Assembly: GCA_030220185.1 (NCBI GenBank)
Contig: JASPKZ010000426.1
Span: 124,001-188,000, forward strand
Length of the DNA: 64,000 nt
Origin: Diploptera punctata
Lineage: Eukaryota; Arthropoda; Insecta; Blattodea; Blaberidae
Direction: 5' to 3'
Of the stretch, positions 1 through 10,510 are shown piece by piece; the stretch's first letter is position 1, and each line of letters begins with the position of its first letter. Under the pieces are notes generated by a model. It worked only from the letters and a program-made list of their open reading frames with translations. It was not told the DNA's origin and did no database searches. The position numbers were made by a program, and so were the translations under genes.

Positions 1-296
1 ATGACTATAATAGTTTCACCGGAGGTGTGGACTTAAAAGATTAACATGTTACAAGCCGGAAGATCGAGGGTTTGAGTCCCGGTGGATCAGGATTTTTAAA
101 CTGAATCAAACCTTCAGGCGGCACTGTGAACCCGGGTTGACTCAGCCTCTAACTGAAATGAGTACCAGATGCTTGTTATGGGCCGTCAGACAGAAATAAG
201 TACTCGGCTTACATCAAGTACCGATACTTTAGAAAAGTGGGAGCCTTAACCTCCTAATATCCCAAGAACCTTCTAAGGTCTGTAGTGGACCACTTT
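1..296 (+). mobile_element. tRNA-derived SINE (family 1), nearly full length
   Basis: The block near 61-90 contains a polymerase III box-B-like motif (GGGTTTGAGTCCC). It is followed by a body (TGAATCAAACC, GGCGGCACTGTGAACCC, GACTCAGCCTCTAACTGAAATGAG) that recurs on the minus strand at 46032-46247. A 3' part (AGAAAAGTGGGAGCC, AACCTCCTA) recurs at 21682-21795 and 44255-44345. The tRNA-like head is more diverged than the body. Copies in both orientations and at separate sites support a dispersed SINE, not a unique gene. The 5' limit (about 1-18) is approximate. Confidence 0.8.
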
Positions 297-361
297 CCTT
301 TTAGATACTGACTGAATTGTAGACTAACTACCTTTCCATAATGTAAGGATATCGTCATTTG

Positions 362-363
<2 letters not shown>

Positions 364-402
<39 letters not shown>
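364..402. repeat. (AT)n microsatellite
   Basis: Uninterrupted alternating AT for about 38 bases, about 70 bases beyond the end of the upstream SINE. It may have been seeded by the SINE tail. Confidence 0.95.
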
Positions 403-403
<1 letters not shown>

Positions 404-1302
404 GAAATTTACTGTTGTGGTCCTGTACTGTAGCGTAAATCGGAAATAACTTTGTTGGGCCTTTATTTATACTGAATTTTGCGACATTATTATTAAAAAT
501 GAAGAGATTTGAAAATAGATTCAATTTGATAGACAAGCTAATCTACAAAAAAAGGCGAATTAGTTTTATAAGAAATCCTTTATCAAGTTATAAATTTAAG
601 AAAAATGTCAGAGGCCGCAAGAATAACTGCAAATATAAAATTATTTTAAATTGTGACTCAGGGCCGTAATCAGTTAATATATGCACTAATAGAAACTTTG
701 AAGTCTCTACATAAAATTTGTATACACGGTAAATAGTTAATGTAAACACAAAGGTCATAATTACAGTTTAAAGCAGTGCGTGTAACTAGCGTACATGTCA
801 CGTCGTTCCGCATTGGGTGAAGAATTCAACTTGCGTACACGTCACGTCGCTCCACGCTGACGGGTTAAGTATATAATTGTATAATTTTATTTTCAGGAAA
901 TTGTTTAATTATGGTGAAATATTTTTTTTTGTGTTGTTGAATTAATTTATATATGTTATTTGACGACAAATAACTTATGCAGTATCACAGACATTATATT
1001 TGCAAATAATTTTCTTTTAGAGTTTTGTAGTTAATAATTTGGTTTAATATTTGTGGGTAGATAGCTATTTTTTATATTTAAGGAATATTAATATTTTAAT
1101 TTCAGGAAATTTAGTGGTTCAACTAATTTATATAATTTACATTGATTGTGTTTGCAAATATTTTTATTTGTGACACTGTTTGTATTATTGTTTTTGTATC
1201 AGGGAAATACTGTGAAGTAAGTACTAAGTGCAATTTTGGGGGAAATATCACAGTTTAAAGACATAGTTATTTATTTTATAACTAGGTTATAACATAAGCA
1301 AC
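403..1302. other. AT-rich stretch without recognisable gene; short direct repeat
   Basis: No coding signal is visible. A GC-richer motif occurs twice about 45 bases apart (near 788 and 831: GCGTACATGTCACGTCG and GCGTACACGTCACGTCG). The stretch lies just upstream of the gypsy gag start, so it should contain the 5' LTR and leader. I could not match it by eye to sequence after 10510, so no LTR is called. Confidence 0.5.
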
Positions 1303-2480
1303 ATGCCCCCTAAAGTTAATGCACAAACAGTAGAGGATTTGGAAGCAACAGTAAGGGACTTAACAGCTAGACTAGCACAATACGACCAAACCTTAGCTCA
1401 GCTACGCGGGCAGGTAGACGCCTGCCAAGACGCTTGAACGGCGCCTCCGCCCCCAGGGCGGGAAATTGCGTGTGGAGTTCGAGCTATGGTAGAGCAGGAA
1501 TCCCGCCTTGGGCTGGAACTAACCCGAGCATTGGAGGGATATCAATAGAAATCTTTTTTTAGACTTAGTGAATACTTGGGCAACATTTAATAGATGGGAC
1601 GACATCGAGAAAACCATGTTCGTTAGAGCTAAATTAACAGGAGCAGCTACAACATTCCTGGCAGGAGACCCAAGTTTGATAGATGCAAATTATATAACCC
1701 TGGCTACACGACTCTTAGAAAGATATTCAGACTATAATCCCGAAAGGTATGCAGGCAAATTAGTAGAAGTCCGACAAGGACCGGACGAATCGATAAAGAT
1801 GTTCGCGGATCGATGTAGAGAACTAGGGGTTAGGTCCATATGACGTAATGACGATCGAGTAGCGCAGGAATGCTTGAGGGAGGAAGCGAAAAGCAAAATG
1901 CTATTAGCTTTCGTTTGGGGCCTGCATAACAAGCTTAGCCGATTTTTAAAGACTAACAACCCGTCGACTCTGGAACAGGCGACACAAATGGCGACGCGTT
2001 GGGAAGACGCCCGCACACAAAGTAAGGCCAGAAGGAGAGAGGAAGAAGGCAGTTCTAGTAGTTCAGTGGTCGAGAGGGATCACAAGGAGAGGAAAGATAA
2101 GGGGAACGAAAAGACTGAGTATAGAAAAGGGACAGACAATGGACCTAACAGGAACCAGAAAAAAGATGTGATTTTTACCATAGGATAGGGCATAAAATAT
2201 TATAGTGTAGGTCGTATGTACCTCAACCCGGTGACTTCGTTCGAATCGGGTCACTTCGATATGATAGGGCGCCATTTCAGAATCAGGCCGTACCTAGGAC
2301 CCCAAATTTTGTTAGAAATACGACGCCTAGGAATCCGCCCCAGCTCAGGATAATAGGGAATGTTACAAGTGCAATAAAACTGGACATTTCGCCAGCGAAT
2401 GCCCAGATAAGAGGGCATCCCCAAACTTCAATCGTTCGGCGACACAGACCCGATCGTCGAACGTAGCACCCCTCAAGAAT
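1303..2480 (+). pseudogene. gag remnant with CCHC zinc knuckle
   Basis: The start is the ATG at 1303 in a reasonable context after an AT-rich leader. The first 44 codons form a likely coiled coil (leucines and acidic residues spaced in heptads) and end at a TGA at 1435. Reading resumes at 1568-1843 with a gag/capsid-like segment (FNRWDDIEKTMFVRAKLTGA, then RLLERYSDYNPERYAG). It continues in another frame at 1874-2188 with a basic, Ser-rich linker. A CCHC knuckle (CYKCNKTGHFASEC) lies at 2361-2402 with the exact C-X2-C-X4-H-X4-C spacing. Capsid plus one knuckle fits a Ty3/gypsy Gag, which packages the RNA. At least two stops or frame changes make it non-functional. Confidence 0.8.
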
Positions 2481-2499
2481 TAAAAGTATTTAGGGTCTA

Positions 2500-2860
2500 T
2501 GATACCACTCGCGAGTTGCTGGTTACCGTAAAAATCGAAGATAAAGTACGCGCCTTTCTTATCGATTCTGAAGCATGTGTCTTCATTATAAAACCCGGAA
2601 TTAGTAACTCGAAAATTTACCCTGCGAAGTCAACGGTATATAGAATATCTGGCATACCGATCGAATTATTAGGGACACAAACGGTTACTTTCCAAATAGA
2701 TGACGTCAGCTACTCGGAAGAATTTGTCATTTCATATTTGTCTTATGAGTTTGATTGACCTTTTGGTCGGGACCTACTTTCTAAATTGAAAGCAGATATA
2801 AACATGGAAAACGGATATGTAAAGTTAGGGTCAAAGATCTATCCCTACAGGGCCATGTCC
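2500..2860 (+). pseudogene. Retropepsin-like aspartic protease remnant
   Basis: The reading frame at 2516-2758 contains AFLIDSEACVFII. The Asp near 2564 is where the catalytic Asp-Ser/Thr-Gly triad of retropepsins should be, but the Gly is Glu here. A hydrophobic strand pattern follows, and after a stop at 2756 the sequence GRDLLSKLKADI matches the end of the protease fold in gypsy elements. It would process Gag-Pol. The loss of the Gly and the stop argue against activity. Confidence 0.65.
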
Positions 2861-3569
2861 CTCAGGTGGATTGTACGGTAAGGGCTGAACGGGACGAATC
2901 AATAACGACTGATCACCGTAAATTCAATATCTCGCCTAGCCAGACCGACAACTATCCTCTTGAGAATAATGACCAGGTAGGGGAGATAGTGACTCAAGGA
3001 AAAGTCGTAGCGCCCCCAAGACAGCACGATACACTTTGGGTAGGATAAAAAACCCTCAACCAGGTAGACTTCCTCTCCAAATACAATAGAACCGAGAATG
3101 GATTTAGGAATAGATAAAGATAATCTATACACCGGTAGGACTCTGTCGCCTGTTTTCTACCAGTACAATAAAATATGTGTGAAGCTAGGGCCCAAATCAG
3201 AACCAAAGGAAACTCAACGTTACGTATTAATATAAATAGCTAACACTAGCGGCGAAACCAAGATGATAAAAGCCGGTAGGAACATAGGCATGGGAGAAGT
3301 AGTGACCCTGGAGAATATCGGATCCACCAATAACGAGGGAATAATGTCTAAAGGGAAATTAGACGCCATTAGTGATACAAAACCCCGGGCAATACCAGGT
3401 ACAAATGGTATAGAAAATACAGTGAGCAAGATACGAACGACGTCTCGGGACATCGGATCAAATCCATCCTCAGTGACGCAATTGGGATTCGGCGAAGCCA
3501 ATAGAATAATGACAGGGAATTTAGGATCTAGGGTAGATTCAGGGATTCAAAGCAAGTTGGGTACGACTC

Positions 3570-3870
3570 GGGCCCCCTTAGGTTTGGGTGTTGGTGATGC
3601 CCCTGCCTTGAGGAGATCCGCTCGTCTAGCCTCGGGCCCCCTTGATAGTGAGGACGACCCCCCGCTCGCCATTGAGGTGATTCGCTCGACAAGTACGCAG
3701 GATGGCCAAAGAGAGAAATGGACGTACGGCAGTGAGGATTTGGGCCCCCTTTGGTCTGGGTGGTGGTGATACCCCTGCCTTGAGACGATTCACTCGACTA
3801 GCCTCGGGCCCCCTTGATAGTGAGAACGACCTCCCAGCCGCCATCGTTGCGACCCGCTCGACAACTCCAC
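3570..3870 (+). repeat. 172-bp tandem duplication inside the gypsy pol linker
   Basis: Two copies begin near 3570 and 3742, both reading GGGCCCCCTT and then TGCCTTGAG and CTAGCCTCGGGCCCCCTTGA. The period of about 172 is not a multiple of three, so the copies are read in different frames (both give LASGPLDSE). The two copies differ at many positions, so the duplication is old. Confidence 0.85.
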
Positions 3871-4221
3871 CGGCTTGCCAAATCACAGGAAACCTCTCAA
3901 GTGGGACAAGAAATAGGAAAGGAAAAAATAAGCGGAATAGAGAGTTTTACAGAACAAATTTAGAACAGACAAAGCTAAGTCAGGAATATAAATTGAAAGC
4001 TAGTATAAGGGAGACGTCCCTAGAAGACATAGAAAAAAACGATCGGAAGGTAGAGGAGACAGGGACAGTAGAGATGAATTACGAAAGCAAGAATAACATT
4101 GGTACTTGCACTAATAAAAGAGCAAAGTCGGACGATAGAAAAAATGGAGGCACGTAGAGCACATATAAATTATGTACATAACCAGTGGAGTCGTGGAAGC
4201 CAGGAGCAGTTAGATCATTAG

Positions 4222-4965
4222 ATGGAATACGAACCAGAGACCGAATATTTTGAACGTGATTTAGATGATTTCGAACAGTTAAACGAGATAAAATCAGAAC
4301 TCGAGCAGAAAATAAGTCACTTGACGCCTGAAGAGAGAGAAAGTATTCTCCCAGTACTAACAGAAAACGCGGATTTGCTTTTATATGATAAAGGTGGTGT
4401 GTTGCCTTGTACATGTAGGATTCCATGAAATATATACAGTAGATGCGCTCCCGGTTAGGAAAAATCCCTATCCAGTGCCATATGCCTAAGGGAAGAGTTA
4501 AAAAACAAACTTGATACCTAGAAGACCGGGGGGTAATCACCCCAGCTGTATTATAAATTCAATCGCCTCTCTCAGGGCTTATGTGGGGCACCTATAACCT
4601 GGAGTCGAATCCTGGACAAGGCTCTTAAGGGAATGGGAGAGCTTAAACCACTAGTGTACCTGGACGATATCCTTGTCGCTTCGCCGACAGCGGGAACTGA
4701 TGTACTACAACTAACGAAAGTTTTCGAACGAATGCGCGCGGCAAAATTTAAACTTAGCCGTGATAAATGTGAATTTGCAAAAACAGTACTAGCTTACCTG
4801 GGGCATATCGTAGGTAGGGAAGGCATCAGGCCAAACCCCGATAAAATAAAAAGCATTGAGAATTATCCTCGACCAAAAACAGTAAAAGGGATAAGGGCCT
4901 TTTTAGGGCTAGTAGGTTTTACCGAAACTTTATCCCGGACTTCGCCCACATCATCGTACCACTAA
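4222..4965 (+). pseudogene. Gypsy reverse transcriptase remnant, palm N-terminus deleted
   Basis: An acidic N-terminal piece (4222-4428) is followed by stops. The frame at 4633-4965 then carries the catalytic YLDD box (about 4656-4667) with LVYLDDILVASP, followed by YLGHIVGREGIRPNPDKI and the connection helix GIRAFLGLVGF. These are the C-terminal palm and thumb motifs of Ty3/gypsy RT. Fingers and the first palm motifs, including the first catalytic Asp, cannot be found between 4430 and 4630. This implies an internal deletion of several hundred bases. RT would copy the element RNA into DNA. Confidence 0.85.
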
Positions 4966-5558
4966 CCGAACTAACTCGGAAAAATAAGAGGTTCGTATGG
5001 GCGGAACGGCAACAAGCAGCTTTCGACTCCCTACGCACAGCTTTAATGACTCATGCGATCCTTCTTCACCCAGATTTTAATAAGAACTTCTTTCTCAGTA
5101 CGGATGCATCAGATATAGCGATTAGTGCTATACTCTGGCAACGCGAAGGAGAAGTAGAACGCCACATTAGTTTCTGGAGTAGGGTCCTAAACCCTGCTGA
5201 AATAAACTATCCTACCGTCCATAGAGAACTAGCAGCAGTCGTCTACAGAATCAGGGCCCATAGATGTTATTTGTATGGTGTCCGATTTACTGTAGTGACC
5301 GACCATAATGCACTAGGGTGGCTCAAGGTAACTCGAGGCCACGGGTCCAGTAGGTTAACAAGATGGGCTACTGCCCTTAGCGACTATGATTTCGTTATCA
5401 TACATAGACCTGGGAAATTACACACCAACGCCGACGTTTTATCACGGTATGTAGGTCTTATTCAAACTGGTGATGTGGACTTATCTCTAATTAGAGAAAA
5501 TATTAATGCCCATCAGTGGTCCGATTTCTTTTGCAACACAGAAATCGAAAAGATCTAA
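4966..5558 (+). pseudogene. Gypsy RNase H domain remnant
   Basis: After a frame change near 4920-5045, the frame 5046-5558 holds an RNase H-like domain typical of Ty3/gypsy Pol. The first acidic residue is in FLSTDASDIAISAILWQ, the Glu in HRELAAVV, and the third Asp in VVTDHNALGWL; HTNADVLSRY closes the domain. All expected acidic residues are visible. It would remove RNA from the RNA-DNA hybrid during reverse transcription. It is joined to the broken RT upstream and so cannot act. Confidence 0.85.
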
Positions 5559-6420
5559 CAAGAAAAAACTAGTAAAGTAATTTTAGATGACGAGGGCCTA
5601 GGTTATTGGCAAGAGAAGGGATCAACTTTGTTAATTGTCCCTAAAACTTTGGTCGAACCAGTGATGCGTACTCATCACGACTTGGTAACCTCCGGACATC
5701 AGGGAGATTATCGAACCCTGAAACTTCTAAAAGGAAAATATTTCTGGGAGAACATGACCCGAGATGAGAGGGAATACGTAAAAAAGTGTCGATCTTGCGC
5801 AGTCATGAAACGTGGAGATTTGGCTCCAGCACCCTTAGGTGATTTGCCGGAGGTTGAATACCCCTTTCGTATTACTTCAATAGACTTATGTGGTCCATAT
5901 CCGATAACGCCACGAGGACATAAGTACCTATTAACCTACATCTGTCACTTTACGAGGTGGCCAGAGGCAATACAATTCCCCACATAGATGCGGAAACCGT
6001 GGCTCATCCATTAATGACTCAGATGTTTACTCGGTTCGGATATCCGACGATTTTAATTTCAGATAGAATCACACAATTTCTATCTGATCTTTTTAGACAG
6101 ATGAGTAAGATGCTAGGGATAAAAATAATTTTGTCTACAGCGTATCACCCCATGTCCCAGGGAAAAATCGAACGTTTCCACCACGGATTAAATCAAACAA
6201 TAAGCCATTACGTAAATAAGAAACAAAATGACTGGGATCAATATGTAGATTACAGTCTAATGGCAGCAAGGAGTTTCCCCCATACTGTTACAGGTTACGG
6301 ACGCCACTATCTATTGTTCGGTCGAGAAATGACGGCCCCAACAATTGATGATCTAACTGCTAGAATTAAGCAACATAGATATCCCAAGATGGATACCGCC
6401 GACTGGCATGTAACCTAGAT
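5559..6420 (+). pseudogene. Gypsy integrase (zinc-binding and catalytic core), frameshifted
   Basis: The HHCC module is visible (two His around THHDLVTSGHQG and the CRSC pair near 5790). The catalytic core begins with TSIDLCGPYPI (first Asp). A frameshift lies at about 5960-5985. In the next frame, ISDRITQFLSDLF carries the second Asp and GKIERFHHGLNQT the Glu. The usual Gly after Asp-Arg is Ile here. The D,D,E triad is thus retained in residues but split between frames, and the reading ends at a stop at 6416. It would insert element DNA into the host chromosome. Confidence 0.85.
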
Positions 6421-6432
6421 AGCCAGGGCTCT

Positions 6433-6670
6433 AAAATACTCGCATATAGTGGTGACTAGGAAAAACCAAGAGGGAAGAGCTAGACAGAAAATATACTATA
6501 ACAGAGGAAACAAATTGAGAGGATTTGAGGTAGGATCATGGATCTTATTAAAATACTCGCATATAGTGGTGACTAGGAAAAACCAAGAGGGAAGAGCTAG
6601 ACAGAAAATATACTATAACAGAGGAAACAAATTGAGAGGATTTGAGGTAGGATCATGGATCTTATTAAAA
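6433..6670 (+). repeat. 117-bp in-frame tandem duplication in integrase C-terminal region
   Basis: The segment starting AAAATACTCGCATATAGTGG at 6433 is repeated from 6550 with period 117 (39 codons). The copies look identical by eye, and both end CTTATTAAAA. Each encodes KNQEGRARQKIYYNRGNKLR. An exact in-frame copy in an otherwise decayed element suggests a recent duplication. Confidence 0.92.
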
Positions 6671-7173
6671 ACATTGTGATTGGTTCCAACGTATGTAAGA
6701 AATTTACCCGTAAATATTCAGGGCCTTACCAAGTGTTACAACGTAAAAGCGATTTCAATTATGTCATACAGGACGAAAACCAGGAGGAAATAACCGTGAA
6801 CGTGAATCGAATGAAAAAGATGTACTATGACCCAACTAATTCCCACCCACATGAACAGGAACCTATAACCAACCCACCGAGACAAGGTCACGGATCCCGC
6901 AGGAAACCTCTCCCGACATCAATTGAATCCAGATCGGAAGGCGATGATGCCGACTCGGAGTCATCCGAGATTGACATACCAGACCCTAACGACCCTCCAT
7001 GGGAACCAGAACGTCCCATACCTACGGTCAGAGTACCTGCAGAAGCAAATACGAATAAACCAGATGTATTAGTGGAGAACGACCCAGATGAAGTACTAGT
7101 GGACGATTCTATACATTTTTCGGATTCTAATAGTGAACCGTTTTTAGGTTTCGAACCCAGGACCGTCGGATAA
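6655..7173 (+). pseudogene. Integrase C-terminal GPY/F domain and acidic tail
   Basis: CKKFTRKYSGPYQVLQRKSD carries the GPY/F motif of gypsy integrases, a small SH3-like domain, followed by VNRMKKMYYDP. The last 100 codons are acidic and proline-rich with no domain I recognise. The stop is at 7171-7173. The frame differs from the duplicated segment just upstream. Confidence 0.75.
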
Positions 7174-7199
7174 GACAGTTCACATACACAACCCCGATA

Positions 7200-8509
7200 T
7201 GCCTTACGGCAACGACCCGTAAACAGACCCGCAAAACTTAGCGCAGTTACTTTTACTTGTAGTAATGAGTCTAATGGCCGCAGCAGCGAGCCCAGAACGA
7301 GGAATTCAGGAGATGACCTCCAGCTACGGATACTCCTGGATAAAGGGATAGTGTTCTTCTACGAGAAGGACGTCCTCATCACCAGCGATTTCTGGAATAT
7401 AGTTTTCTCCCTGGATATTCAATATTGCATAAGCTTTAATGAAAAGGTGGACGCTCAAATCAGGAATATATTAAACTCAAAACGCCTCTTAGAGAAAAAG
7501 TGTAACTTGACATTAGAAGAGGTGAATCAAATTAAAGCCGCCTTAAAATCAGTAAAAAGTGGGATCGTAGCACTTAGTAATTTATTGGCCCTAAACGAAA
7601 CAGACGGGGATTAATCAATGTAGGCGGAAACTTTTTGAACTTTTTATTAGAAGTTGCAACTGACGAGGATTTAGGTTCCCTGCACGATACGGTAGAGAAA
7701 TTTGTAGAGGACGATAAACAATCATACATAGTGCGAATGACCAAGTGTCCTATATTCGGGACTTAGACGGGCAGGTTAAGAATAATAGCCAAGAAATTAA
7801 GGATCATCTCACAGCCATTGACGGCATCTACCGAGGAGAATATCCAAGTACAACAAGCCATGGCAACCAAGATAACGGGGGTGACCTAGGACCAGTCGGC
7901 TATAAAGGTATATGTCGCGAACTTAGGGAACTGGAATTCCTCGCGGTACAACTCCAACAGGATATTTTAAGGATTCAGTAGGGTATCGATGTCGTGTCCA
8001 AAGGACGCCTAGCGCCGGCACTAGTGCCACCTACAGTCCTAAGAAAGTATTAAGGCAGATAAATCCACTGGTGTCCGAGGGCACCAACTTAATAGCCGAC
8101 CCATCCTATGAAAACATGTACTTATTTTATGACACTATTGTCGCTCAGGCCCGTTCTACAGCAAATTATATTACAATTATAGCGAAAGTACCCTTGAAGG
8201 GATCAGATTTAATAATGAACTTATATTCTGTGTACCCATTGCCAGTGTAGAACAAAGTACTTAAAAATTTCATTCAATTTGAGGGCGAAACAAAGTATTT
8301 CGCAGTCTCTGCTTGAAATCAATTTCATGTTTGAATAGGTCACCCGATCCTAAGTACATGTAAAAACGGGATTATCACAGTATGTACCATAGATCAACCC
8401 CTATATTTACAACACGTTCCCTCATGTTTAGGAGCTCTGTTATTCAATCGCGCTGAAGAAGCTCATGACTTATTCTCCAAGGTATGGATTACAGATAGCA
8501 AGCATATTA
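7200..8509 (+). pseudogene. env-like (errantivirus/baculovirus-F type) glycoprotein remnant, 5' part
   Basis: Downstream of integrase, several short frames together resemble the env of insect errantiviruses (Baculo_F-type fusion glycoprotein). One is an ectodomain segment at 7351-7614. Next is a Gly-rich stretch with TDEDL and an acidic helix at 7615-7740, where the fusion-peptide and heptad region of that family lies. A helix segment follows at 7745-7980, and a Cys-bearing segment at 8340-8490. Stops at 7612, 7979 and 8250 and frame changes break it. The interruption at 8510 is the Tc1-like insertion. Assignment rests on position, residue pattern and the membrane anchor found after the insertion. 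Confidence 0.65.
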
Positions 8510-10030
8510 CACTGCTCAAAACAATTAGAGGAACACTTGTAATAAATTGAATAAGTAATTGTTTTTTAAAGCTGTGATGGTGAAAGTTGGACAATATGTA
8601 AATTGAATTATTAATTTTATCATTTGATACAAATTTTAAAGATCCATGGCCTAAATACAGAGAAATTTCCTCAAATAACAAATATAGAGAAATTTTTTAT
8701 TTTGGAAGTCACTGGCCACTTCTAATTGGTAAGCTTCCTGATGTTGCTATAGTGACGAATGTTGATTATTGCCTTGTTTATTGAAGTCTCTGACAAAATG
8801 AGGCATTTAAATGAGTTTGAAGTGTATCATGCTCTACATCTTTTACGACAAGGTCAATCTCTGCGACAAGTGGCTAGAGAGCTTGGGGTTTCTCCTTCCG
8901 TGGTGTCCATGTTACGCAACAGGCACAGAGAGACAGGTCAGTATTGTAGAAGACTTGGCCAGGGCCGTAAATTTAAAACAAGCCCTCAGGATAACAGATA
9001 CGTTGTTCTTTCTGCTCTTCGACAGCGTACAAAAACTGCAAAAGACCTGCAGAATGACCTTCATATGGCTTCCGGAATCCGGGTTTCGGACCAAACCATA
9101 AGGAACAGATTAAGGAAAGAGAATATTCGTCCAAAAAGGCCCGTTAAAAAACCACGCTTAACAAATGGGCATAAGGCAGCAAGACGTACGTATGCTGAAA
9201 ACCATGGTGATTGGAACCTGAAACAGTGGGAGTCTGTGCTCTTCTCGGACGAATCCAGGTATCGTCTTACACGTTGTGATGGTCGATTGAGGGTGTGGGG
9301 ACGGCCAGGAGAAAGATTTTCTGCAGAGGCTGTACAGGAAATTGATAGATTCAGAGGAGGTTCCATAATGGTGTGGGCCGGAGTTATGTACAACAATCGT
9401 ACGGACCTTGTACTTGTTCCCCAGCGACTGAATGCTGTTCGGTATATCGAGCATGTTCTGGAAGAGCATGTAGTACCTGCTGCCATTGGAGTAGGCCCTG
9501 GATTTCTGTTTATGCAGGATAATGCCAGGACATATTCTGCGGCTGTCACCAGGGATTTCCTGAGGAGAATGAAATTGAGGTAATGGAGTGGCCAGCGGTC
9601 AGCCCAGACCACTTGTGGGATCTTCTGGACAGGAAGGTCAGTAACCGACATCAAGCTCCACAAACTCTGCAGAAACTTGGAGATGCTCTGAAGGAGGAAT
9701 GGGAGAATATCCCGCAAGAGGAAATCCAGAATCTTATTGGGAGCATGCCACGAAGGTGCCAAACTGTCATCGAATGTCGTGGAGGCCATACACGATACTA
9801 ACTCTATATAACGGGTGTTTAACTTTGAAAAATAAGCACAAGATTCAATTGTTTACATAGCGGAATTATTTGAAAAGTTAATTGTCAGCGTTATTCATTT
9901 GTTTTTACTGACATGGGCAATAAATAAATAACCACAAATAATGTACTTTATTAATTTCATGTTTGTACCTTTATCCAATGAAGAAATATTTGCATATTTC
10001 ATAGTGTTCCTCTAATTGTTTTGAGCAGTG
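8510..10030 (+). mobile_element. Tc1-like DNA transposon with perfect 27-bp terminal inverted repeats
   Basis: Left end 8510-8536 (CACTGCTCAAAACAATTAGA...) and right end 10004-10030 are exact reverse complements over 27 bases. The left flank shows TA at 8508-8509. The right flank reads TG, so the TA target duplication is imperfect. The body holds one broken transposase. Env-like coding sequence continues on both sides, which makes this a secondary insertion into the gypsy element. Confidence 0.95.
8798..9801 (+). pseudogene. Tc1-like transposase, frameshifted and lacking the third catalytic acid
   Basis: The start chosen is the ATG at 8798 (MRHLNEFEVYHALHLLRQGQ); an in-frame ATG lies upstream at 8759. 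An N-terminal paired-type helix-turn-helix (SLRQVARELGVSPSVVSML) and a second HTH (GIRVSDQTIRNRLRKENIRP) bind the terminal repeats. The catalytic core has Asp in LFSDESRYRL and Asp in FMQDNARTYSAAV. A one-base frameshift near 9555-9560 moves the rest to the frame ending at 9801. There AVSPDHLWDLL lacks the residues that normally carry the third acid between SPD and HLWD. This looks like a clean 15-base deletion. The C-terminus (NLIGSMPRRCQTVIECRGGH) is normal. The enzyme cannot be active. Confidence 0.93.
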
Positions 10031-10510
10031 TGGTTGGTTATTTTCAGTGGCCAAATCATCCAAGGTCATCATCAGCTCTCCCTCTCCCGACGGAATTTCG
10101 AAATCCATTCAAACCTTGGAGTGAACAGGAATAATCCGCCCCGGGATTTCCTGCCGCATGTATACGGCCGACTTTGCTCTATTATCGAGAACTCAACGCA
10201 AAACGGAAATAATGCTATCCAAACATAAATATGTTGTGCCCGAGATAGACAAATTGTTGACAGAGGACCAGGAAGGGATGTTTAATACTACATTCTCTAT
10301 CATTCCTAATCTTTTACAACGGTTGCACCAAAAGGTTCAGGCAGCGTCAGGTCAACCGAAAAACGATCTAACTTAGAAACTATCATCAGCCACCTGGAAA
10401 GTAAGAATAAGGAAAAGCACACAACCTATTGGTTGTGGTCCCTCACCGGCACTGTATTAGTAGGGATGGCAATACTATTTAATCTACTATGGTGCAAAAG
10501 GTTATAGTCC
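10031..10510 (+). pseudogene. env-like glycoprotein remnant, 3' part with membrane anchor
   Basis: Coding resumes after the Tc1-like element. It ends at about 10420-10505 with a hydrophobic segment (WSLTGTVLVGMAILFNLLW) followed by Lys-Arg and a stop, a typical C-terminal transmembrane anchor with short tail. Frames at 10028-10228 and 10158-10376 overlap, so at least one frameshift is present. Position and anchor support an errantivirus-type env. Confidence 0.6.

Larger units (their letters stand above)
1303..10510 (+). mobile_element. env-bearing Ty3/gypsy (errantivirus-like) retroelement, decayed
   Basis: Gag, protease, RT, RNase H, integrase (with GPY/F tail) and an env-like region follow in that order over about 7.7 kb of element sequence, plus a 1.5-kb Tc1-like insertion at 8510-10030. 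This order is that of insect errantivirus-type Ty3/gypsy elements (Metaviridae). Stops and frameshifts occur in every domain, and the N-terminal RT core is missing. LTRs, primer-binding site and target duplication were not identified. The 5' boundary is given as the first gag ATG and the 3' boundary as the end of the env membrane anchor, so the true element is longer. It is an old, inactive endogenous copy. Confidence 0.85.

Noticed and set aside
324..536. 70-codon minus-strand ORF
   Set aside because: Its Ile-Tyr run is just the (AT)n microsatellite.
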